A stretch of DNA of 64,000 nt, from assembly GCF_013415905.1 (NCBI RefSeq), contig NZ_CP058909.1:1302001-1366000 (forward strand). The letters run 5' to 3'. The notes beneath the pieces were generated by a model. It searched no databases, was not told the origin of the DNA, and worked only from the letters and a program-made list of their open reading frames with translations. The stretch is from Halosimplex pelagicum (GTDB lineage Archaea; Halobacteriota; Halobacteria; Halobacteriales; Haloarculaceae). Made by a program: the position numbers and the translations under genes. Below, piece by piece: positions 35,029 through 45,143 of the stretch (the stretch's first letter is position 1; every line of letters starts with the position of its first letter).

Positions 35029-36186
35029 TCACTGGGGTGTTTCGGTCGTTTCGTCAGTCCGACCGGACTCACCGGCGTATGTCACCGGCAGTTCGTACCG
35101 CTCGCCGTTGAGGCGCAGGTCGGCGTAGTAGGTGTCGAGTTTCGAGGGGCCGTAGAAGGGGTCGCCGCGACCCACCCCGACGGCGTGGACCGTTGCGTCG
35201 CCGTAAACCTCCAAGAGGTCGAACCCGATCGGGACGAACTCGTAGGTGTCCTGGGAGAATCGCTTCCAGGGCTGATCGTCGACAGCGCGGAACTCGTCGG
35301 TCACAGTCCGGGTGTGCCACGTGCCGGGCTCGCGCTCGGCGTACATCGTCCGGAAGACGAGCGTGAACCCGTCGACGACCGACGGGTCTGGCTCGGGTGT
35401 CCCCGTCGAAGTCTCCGTATCGTCGCTCTCGGCTTCGGTTGCCGTGGCCGTCCCCTCCGTCTGGTCAGTCTTCAGGAGAAGCCACGCCTCGTCCGGTCCG
35501 ACACTTTCCATCTCGTGGTCGGTCCCGACGCCGGTCACGTCCTCGTCCGTCACGAGCCAGTCGTAGACGAACCCATCTTCGACCTGCTCGGGCCCCTCCT
35601 CACCGTTATCGTCTGTTTCGCTTTCGGTCGATTCCTCCTCTCTGTCCTCGTCGGCCCCATCGTCGCCGTCGTCATCGTCAGATTCGTACTCGTAGATGTC
35701 CCGGACCGTGAGGTCGCGGTCCCGGACGTTCACCACGGAGATTCCGTAGTCGAAGGTGACGGCGTCGCCGGTGTTTGTCCCGTTCTGGTCCCCGTTGTCG
35801 TCTTGATTGTCGCCGGTCTGGTCGGTTTCGTCGGTACTGTCACGGCCGTCGCTATCGCCCGGCTCCGGGAGGGACGTGATCCGGATCGCGCTGTCATTCT
35901 CCTCGGTTTCCGTTCCCTCGTTCTGGTCGCTATTGTCGTCATTATCCTCCCCGTCTGCGTCGTCCGACCCGGGCGGGTCTTCGACCGCCTCGATACGGAC
36001 GGTCTCGCTAAACCCTCGGAACTCGTTATCGTCGCCGACACCGATGGTCGCCGCACGACCCCCGTTCGCGAGGAGGACTCTCGCCCCGAACGCCGGCACA
36101 ATCTCCTGCCGGCCGTTCCACAGTACTCCGCCACTGACGAGCGCCGCGCCTGCCCCTTTCAGTACCGTTCGTCGTGTCGGTCGCAT
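35029..36186 (-). CDS. Tat-exported protein with very acidic linkers
   Basis: A 385-residue protein. MRPTRRTVLKGAGAALVSGG is a Tat signal without a lipobox Cys. Three long Asp/Glu/Asn/Ser/Thr stretches (about 75-100, 110-140, 165-200) separate short strand-like blocks (VTFDYGISVVNVRDRDLTVR; FVYDWLVTDEDV). The C-terminal 110 residues are a compact domain (FTLVFRTMYAEREPGTWHTR; FVPIGFDLLEVYGDATVHAV). No enzyme motif is recognised. It is probably a secreted or surface protein adapted to high salt. Confidence 0.75.
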   Translation of the reverse strand: MRPTRRTVLKGAGAALVSGGVLWNGRQEIVPAFGARVLLANGGRAATIGVGDDNEFRGFSETVRIEAVEDPPGSDDADGEDNDDNSDQNEGTETEENDSAIRITSLPEPGDSDGRDSTDETDQTGDNQDDNGDQNGTNTGDAVTFDYGISVVNVRDRDLTVRDIYEYESDDDDGDDGADEDREEESTESETDDNGEEGPEQVEDGFVYDWLVTDEDVTGVGTDHEMESVGPDEAWLLLKTDQTEGTATATEAESDDTETSTGTPEPDPSVVDGFTLVFRTMYAEREPGTWHTRTVTDEFRAVDDQPWKRFSQDTYEFVPIGFDLLEVYGDATVHAVGVGRGDPFYGPSKLDTYYADLRLNGERYELPVTYAGESGRTDETTETPQ

Positions 36187-36362
36187 GGCTCGGGGGTAGG
36201 GGTTCGGGAGGTATTGTTATCACCTAGGTATCAAATTCGTCGGTTGAGTAAGTTCGCGACAGCGATCGATAAGCGGCGTCGACGGAGAGTAAGCCGAGAA
36301 AACGACCGTGCCGGCGTCATGGAGACGGGATCGAACGGTCCAATTACCGGGTCGGAAACCGG

Positions 36363-36737
36363 TCAGGCTCGGTCCTCGGTCGCCCGAACATCTTCGGACG
36401 TAGATCGGTCCCCGGAGGTGCCGCCTGGTACCGGCAGTCGGCTGCCAATCCACTGCTTGTACCTGATGCATAGGATGTTGACGACGGTCGTGGCATAGAG
36501 CGCGCTCAAGAAGTACCATGGCTTCCGCTCAATCTCCGTCGGGATCCCGCTGTTCGGGAGGTATCCGATGTGGGAGGCGTTTCCGAACGCCGATAACACC
36601 CCGAGGAACAGCAGCGCATATGCGAGTACCGGATAATCGCGATAGACGAGCCCGACGAACAGACCGAGGAGGGCCCCGAGCTGTAGCGTGTGGATCTCCA
36701 CGTAGGAGCTGAACAGCTGTGGAAGAATCTCCGGCAT
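36363..36737 (-). CDS. small membrane protein
   Basis: A 124-residue protein from the ATG MPEILPQLFSSYVEIHTLQL with three hydrophobic segments (LGALLGLFVGLVY; YPVLAYALLFLGVLSAFGNA; WYFLSALYATTVVNILC). I chose this ATG because GGAGG lies 10 bases upstream; the frame is open a further 20 codons to 36797, with polar content. The C-terminus is charged and cytoplasmic-like. No family is recognised. Confidence 0.6.
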   Translation of the reverse strand: MPEILPQLFSSYVEIHTLQLGALLGLFVGLVYRDYPVLAYALLFLGVLSAFGNASHIGYLPNSGIPTEIERKPWYFLSALYATTVVNILCIRYKQWIGSRLPVPGGTSGDRSTSEDVRATEDRA

Positions 36738-37035
36738 GCTCACCACCCCTCCTGGTCGGTCGCGGATCTGAGCCCCGTCGAGGTCGCCCATCGGCACGCT
36801 TCGCCGTCCATACGCTATCGAATCCAGTTATCCAACTTAACGCCACCGTCAACACTATCGATACTGAGAATTAGGTTGAAATTCACACTACCTCTCATGT
36901 TAGAGTGGTTTAGGAAGGGTTCTCAATATTCACATCTAGTAGTGATACTAGAATGTCGAGAGGATGACCGGAGCTGCAGGGAAGTGATACTGGAATAGCG
37001 GAGGAACGGGAGAGGGATCCGAGCGGGAGGTCGAC

Positions 37036-37698
37036 TCACTCGAGCGGCGTGAGCGTGCCGTCCTCGAGGTGGTAGACTTGGGGGAAGCGGTCGACGAGTG
37101 AACGGTCGTGGCTGACGACAACTAGGGCCGTCTCGAAGTCCGACCGGAGCGACTGGAGCAGACCCAGCAGCGATTCGGATGCTTCCGGATCGAGATGGCC
37201 GGCCGGCTCGTCGGCGAGTACGACTTCGGGCCTGTTCGCCAGCGCGCGTGCGGTCGCGACGCGTTGTTTCTCGCCCCCGGAAAGCGCTGGAGGGTGTCGA
37301 TTCTCGAGGTCCGCGATGTCCAGCCGTTCGAACAGCTCGTCGAGCCACGCCTCGTCCCGCTGGCCGGTGTGGTCCTGAGGGAGCGCGGCGTTCTCGCGCG
37401 CGGTCAAATCGGGGACGAGCTTGAAATCCTGATACACGTAACCGATCACCTCGCGGCGAAGCCGCGCGCGCCCACGCTCCGAGAGGTCGCTCGTTTCATC
37501 GCCGGCGACTGTCACCGACCCGCTGTCGGGCGCGGCAAGGAGTCCGAGCACCGAGAACAGTGTGCTCTTGCCCGACCCGCTTGGTCCCTGTACCAGCACT
37601 CCTTCGCCCGCGTTGATCGTCAAGGAAACGCCGTCCAGCACGGGCTGCTCCGCTCGCTCGATCGATACGCCCTCCGCTTCTAGCACCGGCGATGTCAC
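37036..37698 (-). CDS. ABC transporter ATP-binding protein (LolD/MacB type)
   Basis: A 220-residue nucleotide-binding protein. Walker A GPSGSGKST is at 38-46, Q-loop YQDFKLVP around 90, signature LSGGEKQR at 139-146, Walker B VVLADEPAGHLD at 159-170, and the switch His in VVSHDRSL. The GHLD variant of Walker B and its length fit the MacB/LolD/FtsE group that pairs with FtsX-like permeases. No permease is adjacent; the only FtsX-like permease in the window begins at 61084. They may have been neighbours before the glycan locus came between them, or each may have another partner. Confidence 0.88.
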   Translation of the reverse strand: MTSPVLEAEGVSIERAEQPVLDGVSLTINAGEGVLVQGPSGSGKSTLFSVLGLLAAPDSGSVTVAGDETSDLSERGRARLRREVIGYVYQDFKLVPDLTARENAALPQDHTGQRDEAWLDELFERLDIADLENRHPPALSGGEKQRVATARALANRPEVVLADEPAGHLDPEASESLLGLLQSLRSDFETALVVVSHDRSLVDRFPQVYHLEDGTLTPLE

Positions 37699-38195
37699 GA
37701 CTGCGTATTGGAGGTCGTCGTGGATAACTCTACGTCACTCTTCCTCTCAAGACTTGGCGCCGCGCGCGACGCGTCGGTCCGTCGAAACGGCCTGTGTACA
37801 CTACTCGCGTTCGAACGAAATAGACTGGACAACCAGATCTCGGGCCTCACTGTCGCTCGCTAGTGATCACTTCCCTTCCGCTTGCATCGGTTGCCCACAA
37901 TTGTTCCGGCTTCCAGTAAAGTTAAGTTAGCTCGTTTACATTCTAGACCTGTACGGACGTACTGCGGTATAGCGGATATATTGCCGCTCGGTAATTCCGT
38001 GGGTGGTGTTACCGAGCGGGGGTAGGTGGACGATGCGATCGAAGACAGGCTCACAACTCGGCCGTACCGATGACCATCGGTGTTCCAGAGCGGTGCGTTC
38101 GGTCGGAGCAAGCGTCTATTCCTCGGTCAGTGTCGGATTCGATCGGGGTGGCCGTCGAGTTCTGAGCGTTCGCGACGCGGGGGTAGGTGATACCG
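37699..38195. other. intergenic region without a visible gene
   Basis: About 500 bp between the divergent ABC ATPase and GT2 genes. Open frames are short and not haloarchaeal in composition. It probably holds both promoters. Confidence 0.45.
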
Positions 38196-39503
38196 ATGTC
38201 TGGTGAAAGAATCAAATCGAGAGATCAACGGCAACAGGAACAGACTACCGTTGTCGCGGTGGGTGTAATCGCGACGGAGGGCAACACGGACGCTGCGTTA
38301 CGGACGATACACCGCGCGCTTGACCGGGGATACGACGTGTTCGTATTACAGCCCGGCGAAACGGAGTACGAAACGGTTCGGCTGGCGAAACAGTTCGATG
38401 TCGAGATCGTCCAGGCCCAAGACAGCGGTGACGTACAGCGATACAAGGAAGAGCTGGCCATCGCTGCGTCGGTCAAAGACTACGACGCCGTCATCGTCTC
38501 CCCGCCCGACTGTGAGCGGATCGTCTACGACGAGACACTCCCATACGTCGACGGGGATGCGCTCCGGATCGACGCCGTCACCGAACGGGACGTTGAGCTC
38601 TCCGGTGAGACCGTGGTCGGGATTCCGGCTTATAATGAGGAAGGGTCGATCGGCGACGTTGTGCGGGAGGCGCGTGAGCACGCCGACTCGGTGCTGGTCG
38701 TTGACGACGGCTCGGCCGACGAGACAGCCGTGGAGGCTCGTGCGGCCGGTGGTGTGGTTATCGAGCACGACCGGAATCAGGGCTACGGGCAGGCGCTGAA
38801 GACGCTGTTCTCGGAGGCAGCTGAGCGAGACGTTGGTGCGCTGGTAGTGATCGACGCCGACGGACAGCACGACGCTTCCGATATTTCGCGGCTGGCTAAT
38901 GAACTGGAGTCTGACGACGCGAATCTGGTCATCGGCAGTCGGTTCGCCGGTGACGGAGACACGAACGCGCCCGTGTATCGGCGGTTCGGTCTCTGGGTCG
39001 TGAACACCCTGACGAACCTGAGTATGGGCGTCGTCCGACCGCGGTCGCGCGTACAGGATACCCAGAGCGGGTTTCGTGCGTACGACACGGATATGTTGGA
39101 GTCGCTGGCGGAGAGCGATGAGATCGGTAATCGAATGAGCGCGAGTACGGATATTCTGTACCACGCTCACGAGAACGATTTTGGAATCGAGGAAGTTGGA
39201 ACGACAATTGATTACGCAGTGGAAGACGCAAGCTCACACAATCCGGTTTCTCACGGGTTGAATCTAGTGAATAATATCCTGAAGACAGTGGAGCAGCAAC
39301 GGCCTATCACTGTACTAGGGGTTCCTGGATTTGTGAGTGCTATCGTTGGGATTGGGTTCGGCTATTGGACGTTCTCTAACTTTATCACCAGTGGAACTTT
39401 TCCTATCGGATTAGCGCTCATCTCTGTGTTCTTCGCACTTGCCGGCACTTTTTCATGCTTTACCGGAATTATTTTACATGCCCTTAATCAGTATTTTGGA
39501 TGA
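38196..39503 (+). CDS. GT2 glycosyltransferase with two C-terminal membrane helices
   Basis: A 435-residue protein from the ATG MSGERIKSRDQRQQEQTTVV (an in-frame GTG lies 9 bases up). Residues 15-130 are an alpha/beta domain resembling a Rossmann or nucleotide-binding unit (VVAVGVIATEGNTDAALRTI). The GT2 catalytic domain starts at 140 (VVGIPAYNEEGSIGDVV), with VLVVDDGSADE and the metal-binding DADGQHD (D220, D222). Two hydrophobic helices end the protein. It resembles polyprenyl-phosphate hexose transferases of archaeal N-glycosylation. It opens the glycan locus. Confidence 0.85.
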   Translation: MSGERIKSRDQRQQEQTTVVAVGVIATEGNTDAALRTIHRALDRGYDVFVLQPGETEYETVRLAKQFDVEIVQAQDSGDVQRYKEELAIAASVKDYDAVIVSPPDCERIVYDETLPYVDGDALRIDAVTERDVELSGETVVGIPAYNEEGSIGDVVREAREHADSVLVVDDGSADETAVEARAAGGVVIEHDRNQGYGQALKTLFSEAAERDVGALVVIDADGQHDASDISRLANELESDDANLVIGSRFAGDGDTNAPVYRRFGLWVVNTLTNLSMGVVRPRSRVQDTQSGFRAYDTDMLESLAESDEIGNRMSASTDILYHAHENDFGIEEVGTTIDYAVEDASSHNPVSHGLNLVNNILKTVEQQRPITVLGVPGFVSAIVGIGFGYWTFSNFITSGTFPIGLALISVFFALAGTFSCFTGIILHALNQYFG

Positions 39504-39731
39504 AATATTTGGATATCTTTTCGGAGATCGAATTAATCTACAATATCTCTGGTGGACTATTTTTCTAGATGCGATGGTAGCAGCTTGATTTTCACTTCGG
39601 ACTAATACTGGACATGCCTCTTTGAGGCACATTTTGCTAATAGATGGTTGGAGTATCTCAAGAAGCGATGTTTGACCTATGAGGATGGATAACCACAACG
39701 CTCAATAGATTGTCTAACGGAATAATATGTA

Positions 39732-41561
39732 GTGCCGAAACTCTTCCAAGTGCTACATATCTTAGTTACTATTCTGGTGTTTATAGTCGGTTGTGTAGCT
39801 GTCGCATTTGGATTCTCTTTGGATATCAGCTATATCTCATATGGCGGTGTTTCAATCATCGTCTCTGCGGTACTTTATACCATCTACAAGATGGATTCAG
39901 TGGTTACCTTTCCTGTTGTAGGTGAACGGGAGAAACGCGCGACTGACATTTTGATGCTTCTATTAATTAGCGTTCTTGCTTGGATTTCTCAGTCGTCGCC
40001 TGGTGTTCCTACCGAGTTTTATACGCTCTTTGCCTTCGTCCATCTAATTTTTATTCTTCGAATCCTCTTTGCGCCTTCTAAATTGGTTTTGGGTCAGATC
40101 ATTCTCTTTGCGGTAACTCTCCAGCAGGCCCTCTGGAATAGCGCGCCAGTTGTTGGTAAGGATCCACGGTTACACGTAGGTTTAACGGAGTTTGTCGCCA
40201 ACACTGGCCGCATCTTTACTGATCCATCGATCTATTACCGGGATTTTCCCGTTGCTCATGTCCTCGGAGGTCTTCTTGGTTCTCTTCTGGATATACCGCC
40301 CCGTCAAGCATTTTTCGTTGCGATATCGATTCCGGCAACGCTTGGCATAGTGGCTGTGGCCGCTACCACTAACCGCTTGGTAACTGAACATTCGATGAGG
40401 GCTAGCTTATTTTCAGCGCTATTCCTTGCTACTCTTCCAGATCTTGTCTTGCGTATCTCATATCCGATTGCTCAGACTCTTGAGCTGGCTATGATCGCAC
40501 CTATTATCCTCATTATTGCATCTCCGAGACGGAAGCGGGGTACTATTATTATCTTTGTTCTTCTTGGTGTATTGACTTTCACTCACAACGTCTCGTTGCT
40601 TATTCTAGCTTTCATATTGGGTTCATTGATTCTATTCCACATCCTTTCAAAACATATTCCAAATGATTGGAAGGCGATTGAACCATCGCATGGGCCCCCA
40701 ATTGTCGCATTTCTAATTACCGTCATCAGTATGGTAGTCTATTGGGATCTTATCGGATACCTTCGGTTCCAAGTAATGCGCGCACTTTGGACTCTTTTTG
40801 GCATGCGGGGGGCGTCAGAAGAAACTGCATCAGCTTCCTTTGGAGGAGCCCTATTTTCCCTCCAAGATCCTGTGGTCCAGCTGGCCTTCGGATTATTCTT
40901 TATCGCAGCCATCGCAGGATTTGCTGGACTCTGGGTGCTCGATCAGTTTCTGGATAACGAGGTAACTGACGTTGCTGGAGTGTGGGCGCCTGCTAGTGTT
41001 CTTCTCGTTGGTTTTTTAGGGGTTAGTATCACCGTTGGTGGAATTGGAAGAGCGACAAGGCTGACCGCCGCTATCATGTTAGTGTTCGCTCCTATCGCAG
41101 GAATTACACTGAGCCAGTTAGGGCGACGGCGAATTGGTGCGGGGGCAGTATGTTTACTTCTTATTTCTCCAACAGCATTGGCAGTCTACGCTGCCGAGAA
41201 TAACGATAGAAATCGGCTTACCCCACCAACAAATCGCGCTGTGGACGATTATCCAAATCACTTATCATCGAGCGAATTATCGGCCTTAAAGTTCGCAATC
41301 GATGATGGATCCAAACTTCGAGCAGTTGGATATACCGCTGGATACATAAGTTCTTCCTCATTAACGGAACATAGAAAGATTATCTCCGAAACAGCAAATC
41401 AAGATAATCTAAATATGTCTTGGTTGAGTGACTGCGGCGGATTAACGCTCTATAGAGCTAATCACAAACACTTTTTAGGAGTGGAAAAACCGCCATCAGT
41501 TAATGTAATCTATGATTCAGGTGGCGGACTTTTACTCCGGTGTCCAAAAATATCTGGTTAG
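39732..41561 (+). CDS. multi-spanning membrane protein of the glycan locus (GT-C-like)
   Basis: A 609-residue protein with GTG start and about 12 to 14 hydrophobic helices, ending in a soluble C-terminal part (about 500-609). An extracellular loop, NSAPVVGKDPRLHVGLTEFV, contains acidic residues and precedes GRIFTDPSIYYRDFPVAHVL, as in GT-C glycosyltransferases or Wzy-type polymerases. The sequence is AT-richer than its neighbours, with many ATT/AGA codons, a sign of transfer. It is not recognisably AglB. Confidence 0.7.
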   Translation: MPKLFQVLHILVTILVFIVGCVAVAFGFSLDISYISYGGVSIIVSAVLYTIYKMDSVVTFPVVGEREKRATDILMLLLISVLAWISQSSPGVPTEFYTLFAFVHLIFILRILFAPSKLVLGQIILFAVTLQQALWNSAPVVGKDPRLHVGLTEFVANTGRIFTDPSIYYRDFPVAHVLGGLLGSLLDIPPRQAFFVAISIPATLGIVAVAATTNRLVTEHSMRASLFSALFLATLPDLVLRISYPIAQTLELAMIAPIILIIASPRRKRGTIIIFVLLGVLTFTHNVSLLILAFILGSLILFHILSKHIPNDWKAIEPSHGPPIVAFLITVISMVVYWDLIGYLRFQVMRALWTLFGMRGASEETASASFGGALFSLQDPVVQLAFGLFFIAAIAGFAGLWVLDQFLDNEVTDVAGVWAPASVLLVGFLGVSITVGGIGRATRLTAAIMLVFAPIAGITLSQLGRRRIGAGAVCLLLISPTALAVYAAENNDRNRLTPPTNRAVDDYPNHLSSSELSALKFAIDDGSKLRAVGYTAGYISSSSLTEHRKIISETANQDNLNMSWLSDCGGLTLYRANHKHFLGVEKPPSVNVIYDSGGGLLLRCPKISG

Positions 41562-41754
41562 AAATCAACTCTGCATTCTCGAATTCGAACTGTGGATAAA
41601 TAGGTTGAATTCGTCACTGTATCCTAGTGCTGTAAGCCTATCATCGATGTTTTCTGAAACGTCGTTATGTAGGTCAATGTTTACATCACCTGTCTCTTCA
41701 TTGGTCGCATCTGTCTCAGCTCACGGGATAAATTCAGCGCAGGATGAGGGAGCG

Positions 41755-42434
41755 GTGTTAAGTTAAGTATGAGGCGGTTAGAGATCCGAATGGTCTATGC
41801 CCGAATCCAACTGCCTCAGCGAGTCTACTGGATGGATTGACTAGGATTTTGTGGAGCGAGAACGGACACCCCGCCCGGTCGTTGAAAAGGGTATTCGTCA
41901 CCACCTTGCAGAATTATCACTTTCGATACAGTTGTTCTTCTCAAAAATTTGGGTGTCGAACGCAGTCGGACAGCGGTTCACAATTGGATCCAGAAGGTCG
42001 ATCTGCAGCCAGCTGCTGGTGAAAACCCGGATCGCGTTGCGGTCGATCAGAAGGCGATCCGGATCAACAACGAGCAGTACTGGCTGTACGCCGCGGTCGA
42101 TCCGGAAACGAACTGAATCCTCCATACACGGCTATTTCCGACGTATACGATCGCGATCGCTCGAGAGTTTCTCACCGAACTTACCGAGAAACATGCCGCC
42201 GAAGGCGCCATGTTTCCCGTCAATGACGCCGACGACCTGATCGGCGGACTCCGCAAAGAAGGTCTCAGCTACCGCGTCAACGACACGGCCATCGAAATGC
42301 GGTTGAACGTATCTTTTGTGAGGTAGAACGATAAACATCTTCGTTTTCAAACTGTTTCAGTCATGTCGAACCGCCGACCGCCGAAACATGGCTCCAAGCT
42401 CACGCCGTCTGGTGGAATCATACCTAACTTAATA
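41755..42434 (+). mobile_element. IS6-family relic 1 (pseudogene transposase)
   Basis: Ends GTGTTAAGTTA (41755) and TAACTTAATAC (42424-42434) form near-matching terminal inverted repeats. In between, shifted frames show IS6 transposase pieces: DFVERERTPRPVVEKGIRHH, VGQRFTIGS, DQKAIRINNEQYWLYAAVD and PETAETWLQA-like remnants. Stops (for example after GWID) and frameshifts make it inactive. It lies between the GT-C-like gene and the flippase gene. Confidence 0.8.
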
Positions 42435-42504
42435 CAACCGGTCGTCGTCAATTACTTCGTGAAGGGGACGGTTGGCGCCAACCGCGAAAGCTCACAGAAG
42501 ATAC

Positions 42505-42513
42505 CTTTTTAGA
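42505..42513 (+). promoter_or_regulatory. TATA-like box of the flippase gene
   Basis: CTTTTTAGA is centred about 27 nt before the ATG at 42536. That spacing predicts a leaderless mRNA, common in haloarchaea. Confidence 0.4.
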
Positions 42514-42535
42514 ATCGGCTTGATTTCTATCAACT

Positions 42536-44050
42536 ATGTCTCGGTCTATTGCATCATCTATCTTCGCAATATTTAGCCGAAAACTCATCGCGATTTTGCT
42601 CAGTGTCGTGTTTACTCCGATTATAGTCCGCCTTCTGGGAACGGGGCCGTACGGGCGGTATGCGACCGTAATCTCCATTTTTGGTCTCACAACGGCGCTC
42701 CTGAACTCTGGAACAAATGATAGTATTCGGAAGTATCTCGCAGAAGACCGGAGCACTGAGTGGAAAAGTGCCATCTTTGGCTTTCACGTTCGTGTTGCCG
42801 GTATCGTTGCGCTAGTAATTGCAAGTACATTCGCGGTCATAGGAGCGACAGGATTTGCTGACTCACTTCTCGGTTCTGAGTTCGGCCCCTTACTACTGAT
42901 TCTGTCTGTGTACGTTCTGACCCGTCAATACCAGAATACACTCTTACGATCATTGATGGGGTTGAAATTGGAGAAATATTCCGAACCACTGCAAGTCCTC
43001 CAAAGATTGCTGTTCAGTAGCGGAGCCGTGGCGCTGGCATATCTTGGTTGGGGTGTTCCGGGTGTCTTGCTCGCGAGCATCGGGGCAGATATTATTGTCG
43101 CCACGATCGCTGGCGCAATTCTATCAAATCATCTTCATTTATCGGCATTGGTTTCGTTTGAGACGCCACTCCCAAAACGGGACATACTCTCGTATGTGGG
43201 TGGTACGGCAGTGTTCTTTGCCTGTCTCATGTCTCTCTATCATGTAGATATATTAATGCTTTCATATTGGAAAGATGGCTCTATAGTGGGGGTTTATAAA
43301 GGTGCCCTCCAGATCGCCGAAATGCTTTGGTTGGTTCCATCTGCCGTGCAGTTGGCGATGCTTCAATCAACTGCAGAGTATTGGCAACATAATAAAATTG
43401 ACGTGATTGAGGACCTTTCCTCACAGATCACTCGGCTGGTTTCTCTCCTCACGATTCTCATGGCGATTGGGCTTGCAGTTCTGGCCGATTCGTTCGTCCC
43501 GCTGTATCTAGGCGCTGATTTTGAAGCCGCGGTGACACCGCTTCTCTACCTTCTGCCTGGCGTCATCGGCTTTGCAGTCGCACGCCCGATACTTGCAATC
43601 AGCCAATCTAAAGGCGATATGCGGCCGATTATCATCGCCACCCTTGGTTCGGCAGTGATAAATTTGATCGCGAATAGTCTCCTAATTCCAGAGTATGGAA
43701 TGGTCGGCGCCGCAATCGGCACATCACTGGGATATGGGTCCCTGCCTTTATTCCAGACTATCGTTGCTCGATATTTCGGCTATCGCCCATTCACCGGTCT
43801 GCCGATCGGACGAATCGCAGTTGTGTCCCTGTTGACTGGTGGCCTTCTGTATGGTGTTGACACCACCGTCCAGAGCGATCTTATTGCTCTTGTCGTCATT
43901 CCACCAGTAGGCGGCATTGTTTATATCGGGCTGGCTGTCAAACTTGGAGTAGTTACCGGTCACGATCTCCGACCGGTTGTGGAGAAACTCCCTGACCACT
44001 GGGTTACTGCCCTTACAGGAGCCGACGGTGAGATAATCGATACTCAGTGA
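42536..44050 (+). CDS. Wzx-type oligosaccharide flippase
   Basis: A 504-residue protein with about 14 transmembrane helices. The N-terminus SIFAIFSRKLIAILLSVVFT and RLLGTGPYGRYATVISIFG is the usual opening of the polysaccharide biosynthesis/RfbX flippase family, and FVPLYLGADFEAAVTPLLYL, LPGVIGFAVARPILAISQSK matches its second half. It should flip lipid-linked sugars across the membrane for surface glycan or N-glycan assembly. It lies between two IS6 relics. Confidence 0.88.
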   Translation: MSRSIASSIFAIFSRKLIAILLSVVFTPIIVRLLGTGPYGRYATVISIFGLTTALLNSGTNDSIRKYLAEDRSTEWKSAIFGFHVRVAGIVALVIASTFAVIGATGFADSLLGSEFGPLLLILSVYVLTRQYQNTLLRSLMGLKLEKYSEPLQVLQRLLFSSGAVALAYLGWGVPGVLLASIGADIIVATIAGAILSNHLHLSALVSFETPLPKRDILSYVGGTAVFFACLMSLYHVDILMLSYWKDGSIVGVYKGALQIAEMLWLVPSAVQLAMLQSTAEYWQHNKIDVIEDLSSQITRLVSLLTILMAIGLAVLADSFVPLYLGADFEAAVTPLLYLLPGVIGFAVARPILAISQSKGDMRPIIIATLGSAVINLIANSLLIPEYGMVGAAIGTSLGYGSLPLFQTIVARYFGYRPFTGLPIGRIAVVSLLTGGLLYGVDTTVQSDLIALVVIPPVGGIVYIGLAVKLGVVTGHDLRPVVEKLPDHWVTALTGADGEIIDTQ

Positions 44051-44127
44051 GAACCGCACTTGAAGGTGGATAGCCAACTAAAAACCACCATGAGCGGGGT
44101 GAAGACTCTTCATGAGTGTTACGCGGA

Positions 44128-45090
44128 CTATTTGTGATTTTGACGCTGCTCCCATAACTCTCCGAATTCATAGTCATAGTGCCGAGGAGAAAATGGGCTT
44201 GTTCCATTCGCTGGCCCAACGGTCAGCTCGCCGAATACAATCCGATCCCCGTTCAACAGATACAGATCTACTCTGATGAAATCAAACTCCTCTCCAAGTT
44301 TTTCAGCAACCTCCATCATCTCATCAAATCGTTCCGGTTCGTCAATTGCTGGCCCTAGAGGCACACGTCCTTTCGTGAACGTTTGTGGAGTCCAGTCTCG
44401 ATCGAAAAACCGCCGAGTTGGATCAGAGCCTCGATCGAAATCAACGTGGACGTACTCGACTCGGCCATTGAAGACGTAGAACTTGTAATCGAGAGGCGGG
44501 TCATATTCAGCATCACGAAGCCGCTCTTCTACCATGATCCGTGGTTCGATTTCTTGGTACCAATACTGCTCGCTCACAGCACCAAACTCTTCGGATAGCC
44601 AGCGGCGGCAGTCGTCCTTGATTGCATCCCTGTCTGGCGACTCATCCTCGTCAACAATTGCCACCGCACCCGCTAAGTGAGTCGGTTTCACAACATATTC
44701 GTCCGGTAATGAATCGAAGGGGATCGTGTTTGGGTCCTCCGTGACATGATAGAGATTTGGAAGAATGGATTCACCAACCCGATCAGCAATGTATTCCCGC
44801 GACTCGTATTTGCATTCAACAGTTGAGAAGAGGTCGTTTTTCGAGTACAGTTGCCGATATAGTATCTTTTCGTTGAAGGTTCGAAGGTTCTGGATATCAG
44901 GCCAGTACCCCAAAGCGAGATACGAGAGTGCCTTCAAATGGAACTCATTCCCGAACACGTATTTAAAATAGGGAGTTATGATCCTGTTCCGTAGAAGTAA
45001 AACACGAATAACCTGAAAGATGATCCGTCTGAGTAACTCTCCGATCCCTCTCTGGCGAATTATTCGAACACCTCGTTGGAGAATATTCAT
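44128..45090 (-). CDS. TupA-like ATP-grasp protein
   Basis: A 320-residue protein from the ATG MNILQRGVRIIRQRGIGELL. The pattern TFNEKILYRQLYSKNDLFST, the ATP-binding strand DEYVVKPTHLAGAVAIV and the catalytic part DYKFYVFNGRVEYVHVDFDR, FDFIRVDLYLLNGDRIVFGE match the TupA-like ATP-grasp family. These enzymes form amide or peptide-like bonds and occur in capsule clusters, so it may decorate a sugar with an amino acid (inference). It is convergent with the flippase gene. An in-frame TTG lies 18 bases up, but the ATG is preferred. Confidence 0.8.
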   Translation of the reverse strand: MNILQRGVRIIRQRGIGELLRRIIFQVIRVLLLRNRIITPYFKYVFGNEFHLKALSYLALGYWPDIQNLRTFNEKILYRQLYSKNDLFSTVECKYESREYIADRVGESILPNLYHVTEDPNTIPFDSLPDEYVVKPTHLAGAVAIVDEDESPDRDAIKDDCRRWLSEEFGAVSEQYWYQEIEPRIMVEERLRDAEYDPPLDYKFYVFNGRVEYVHVDFDRGSDPTRRFFDRDWTPQTFTKGRVPLGPAIDEPERFDEMMEVAEKLGEEFDFIRVDLYLLNGDRIVFGELTVGPANGTSPFSPRHYDYEFGELWEQRQNHK

Positions 45091-45143
45091 GATAACACAA
45101 TCACTCAATAATCAACAAGTACCTTTCGGTGGTGTTTCTCATC

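Noticed and set aside
33904..36498. 864-codon plus-strand open frame
   Set aside because: It runs antisense through the tnpB relic and the Tat protein. The protein is Val/Leu/Arg-rich without motifs, as expected from the complement of GC-rich coding DNA.
39732..41561. AglB oligosaccharyltransferase
   Set aside because: The WWDYG-type motif and the long soluble C-terminal domain are missing.
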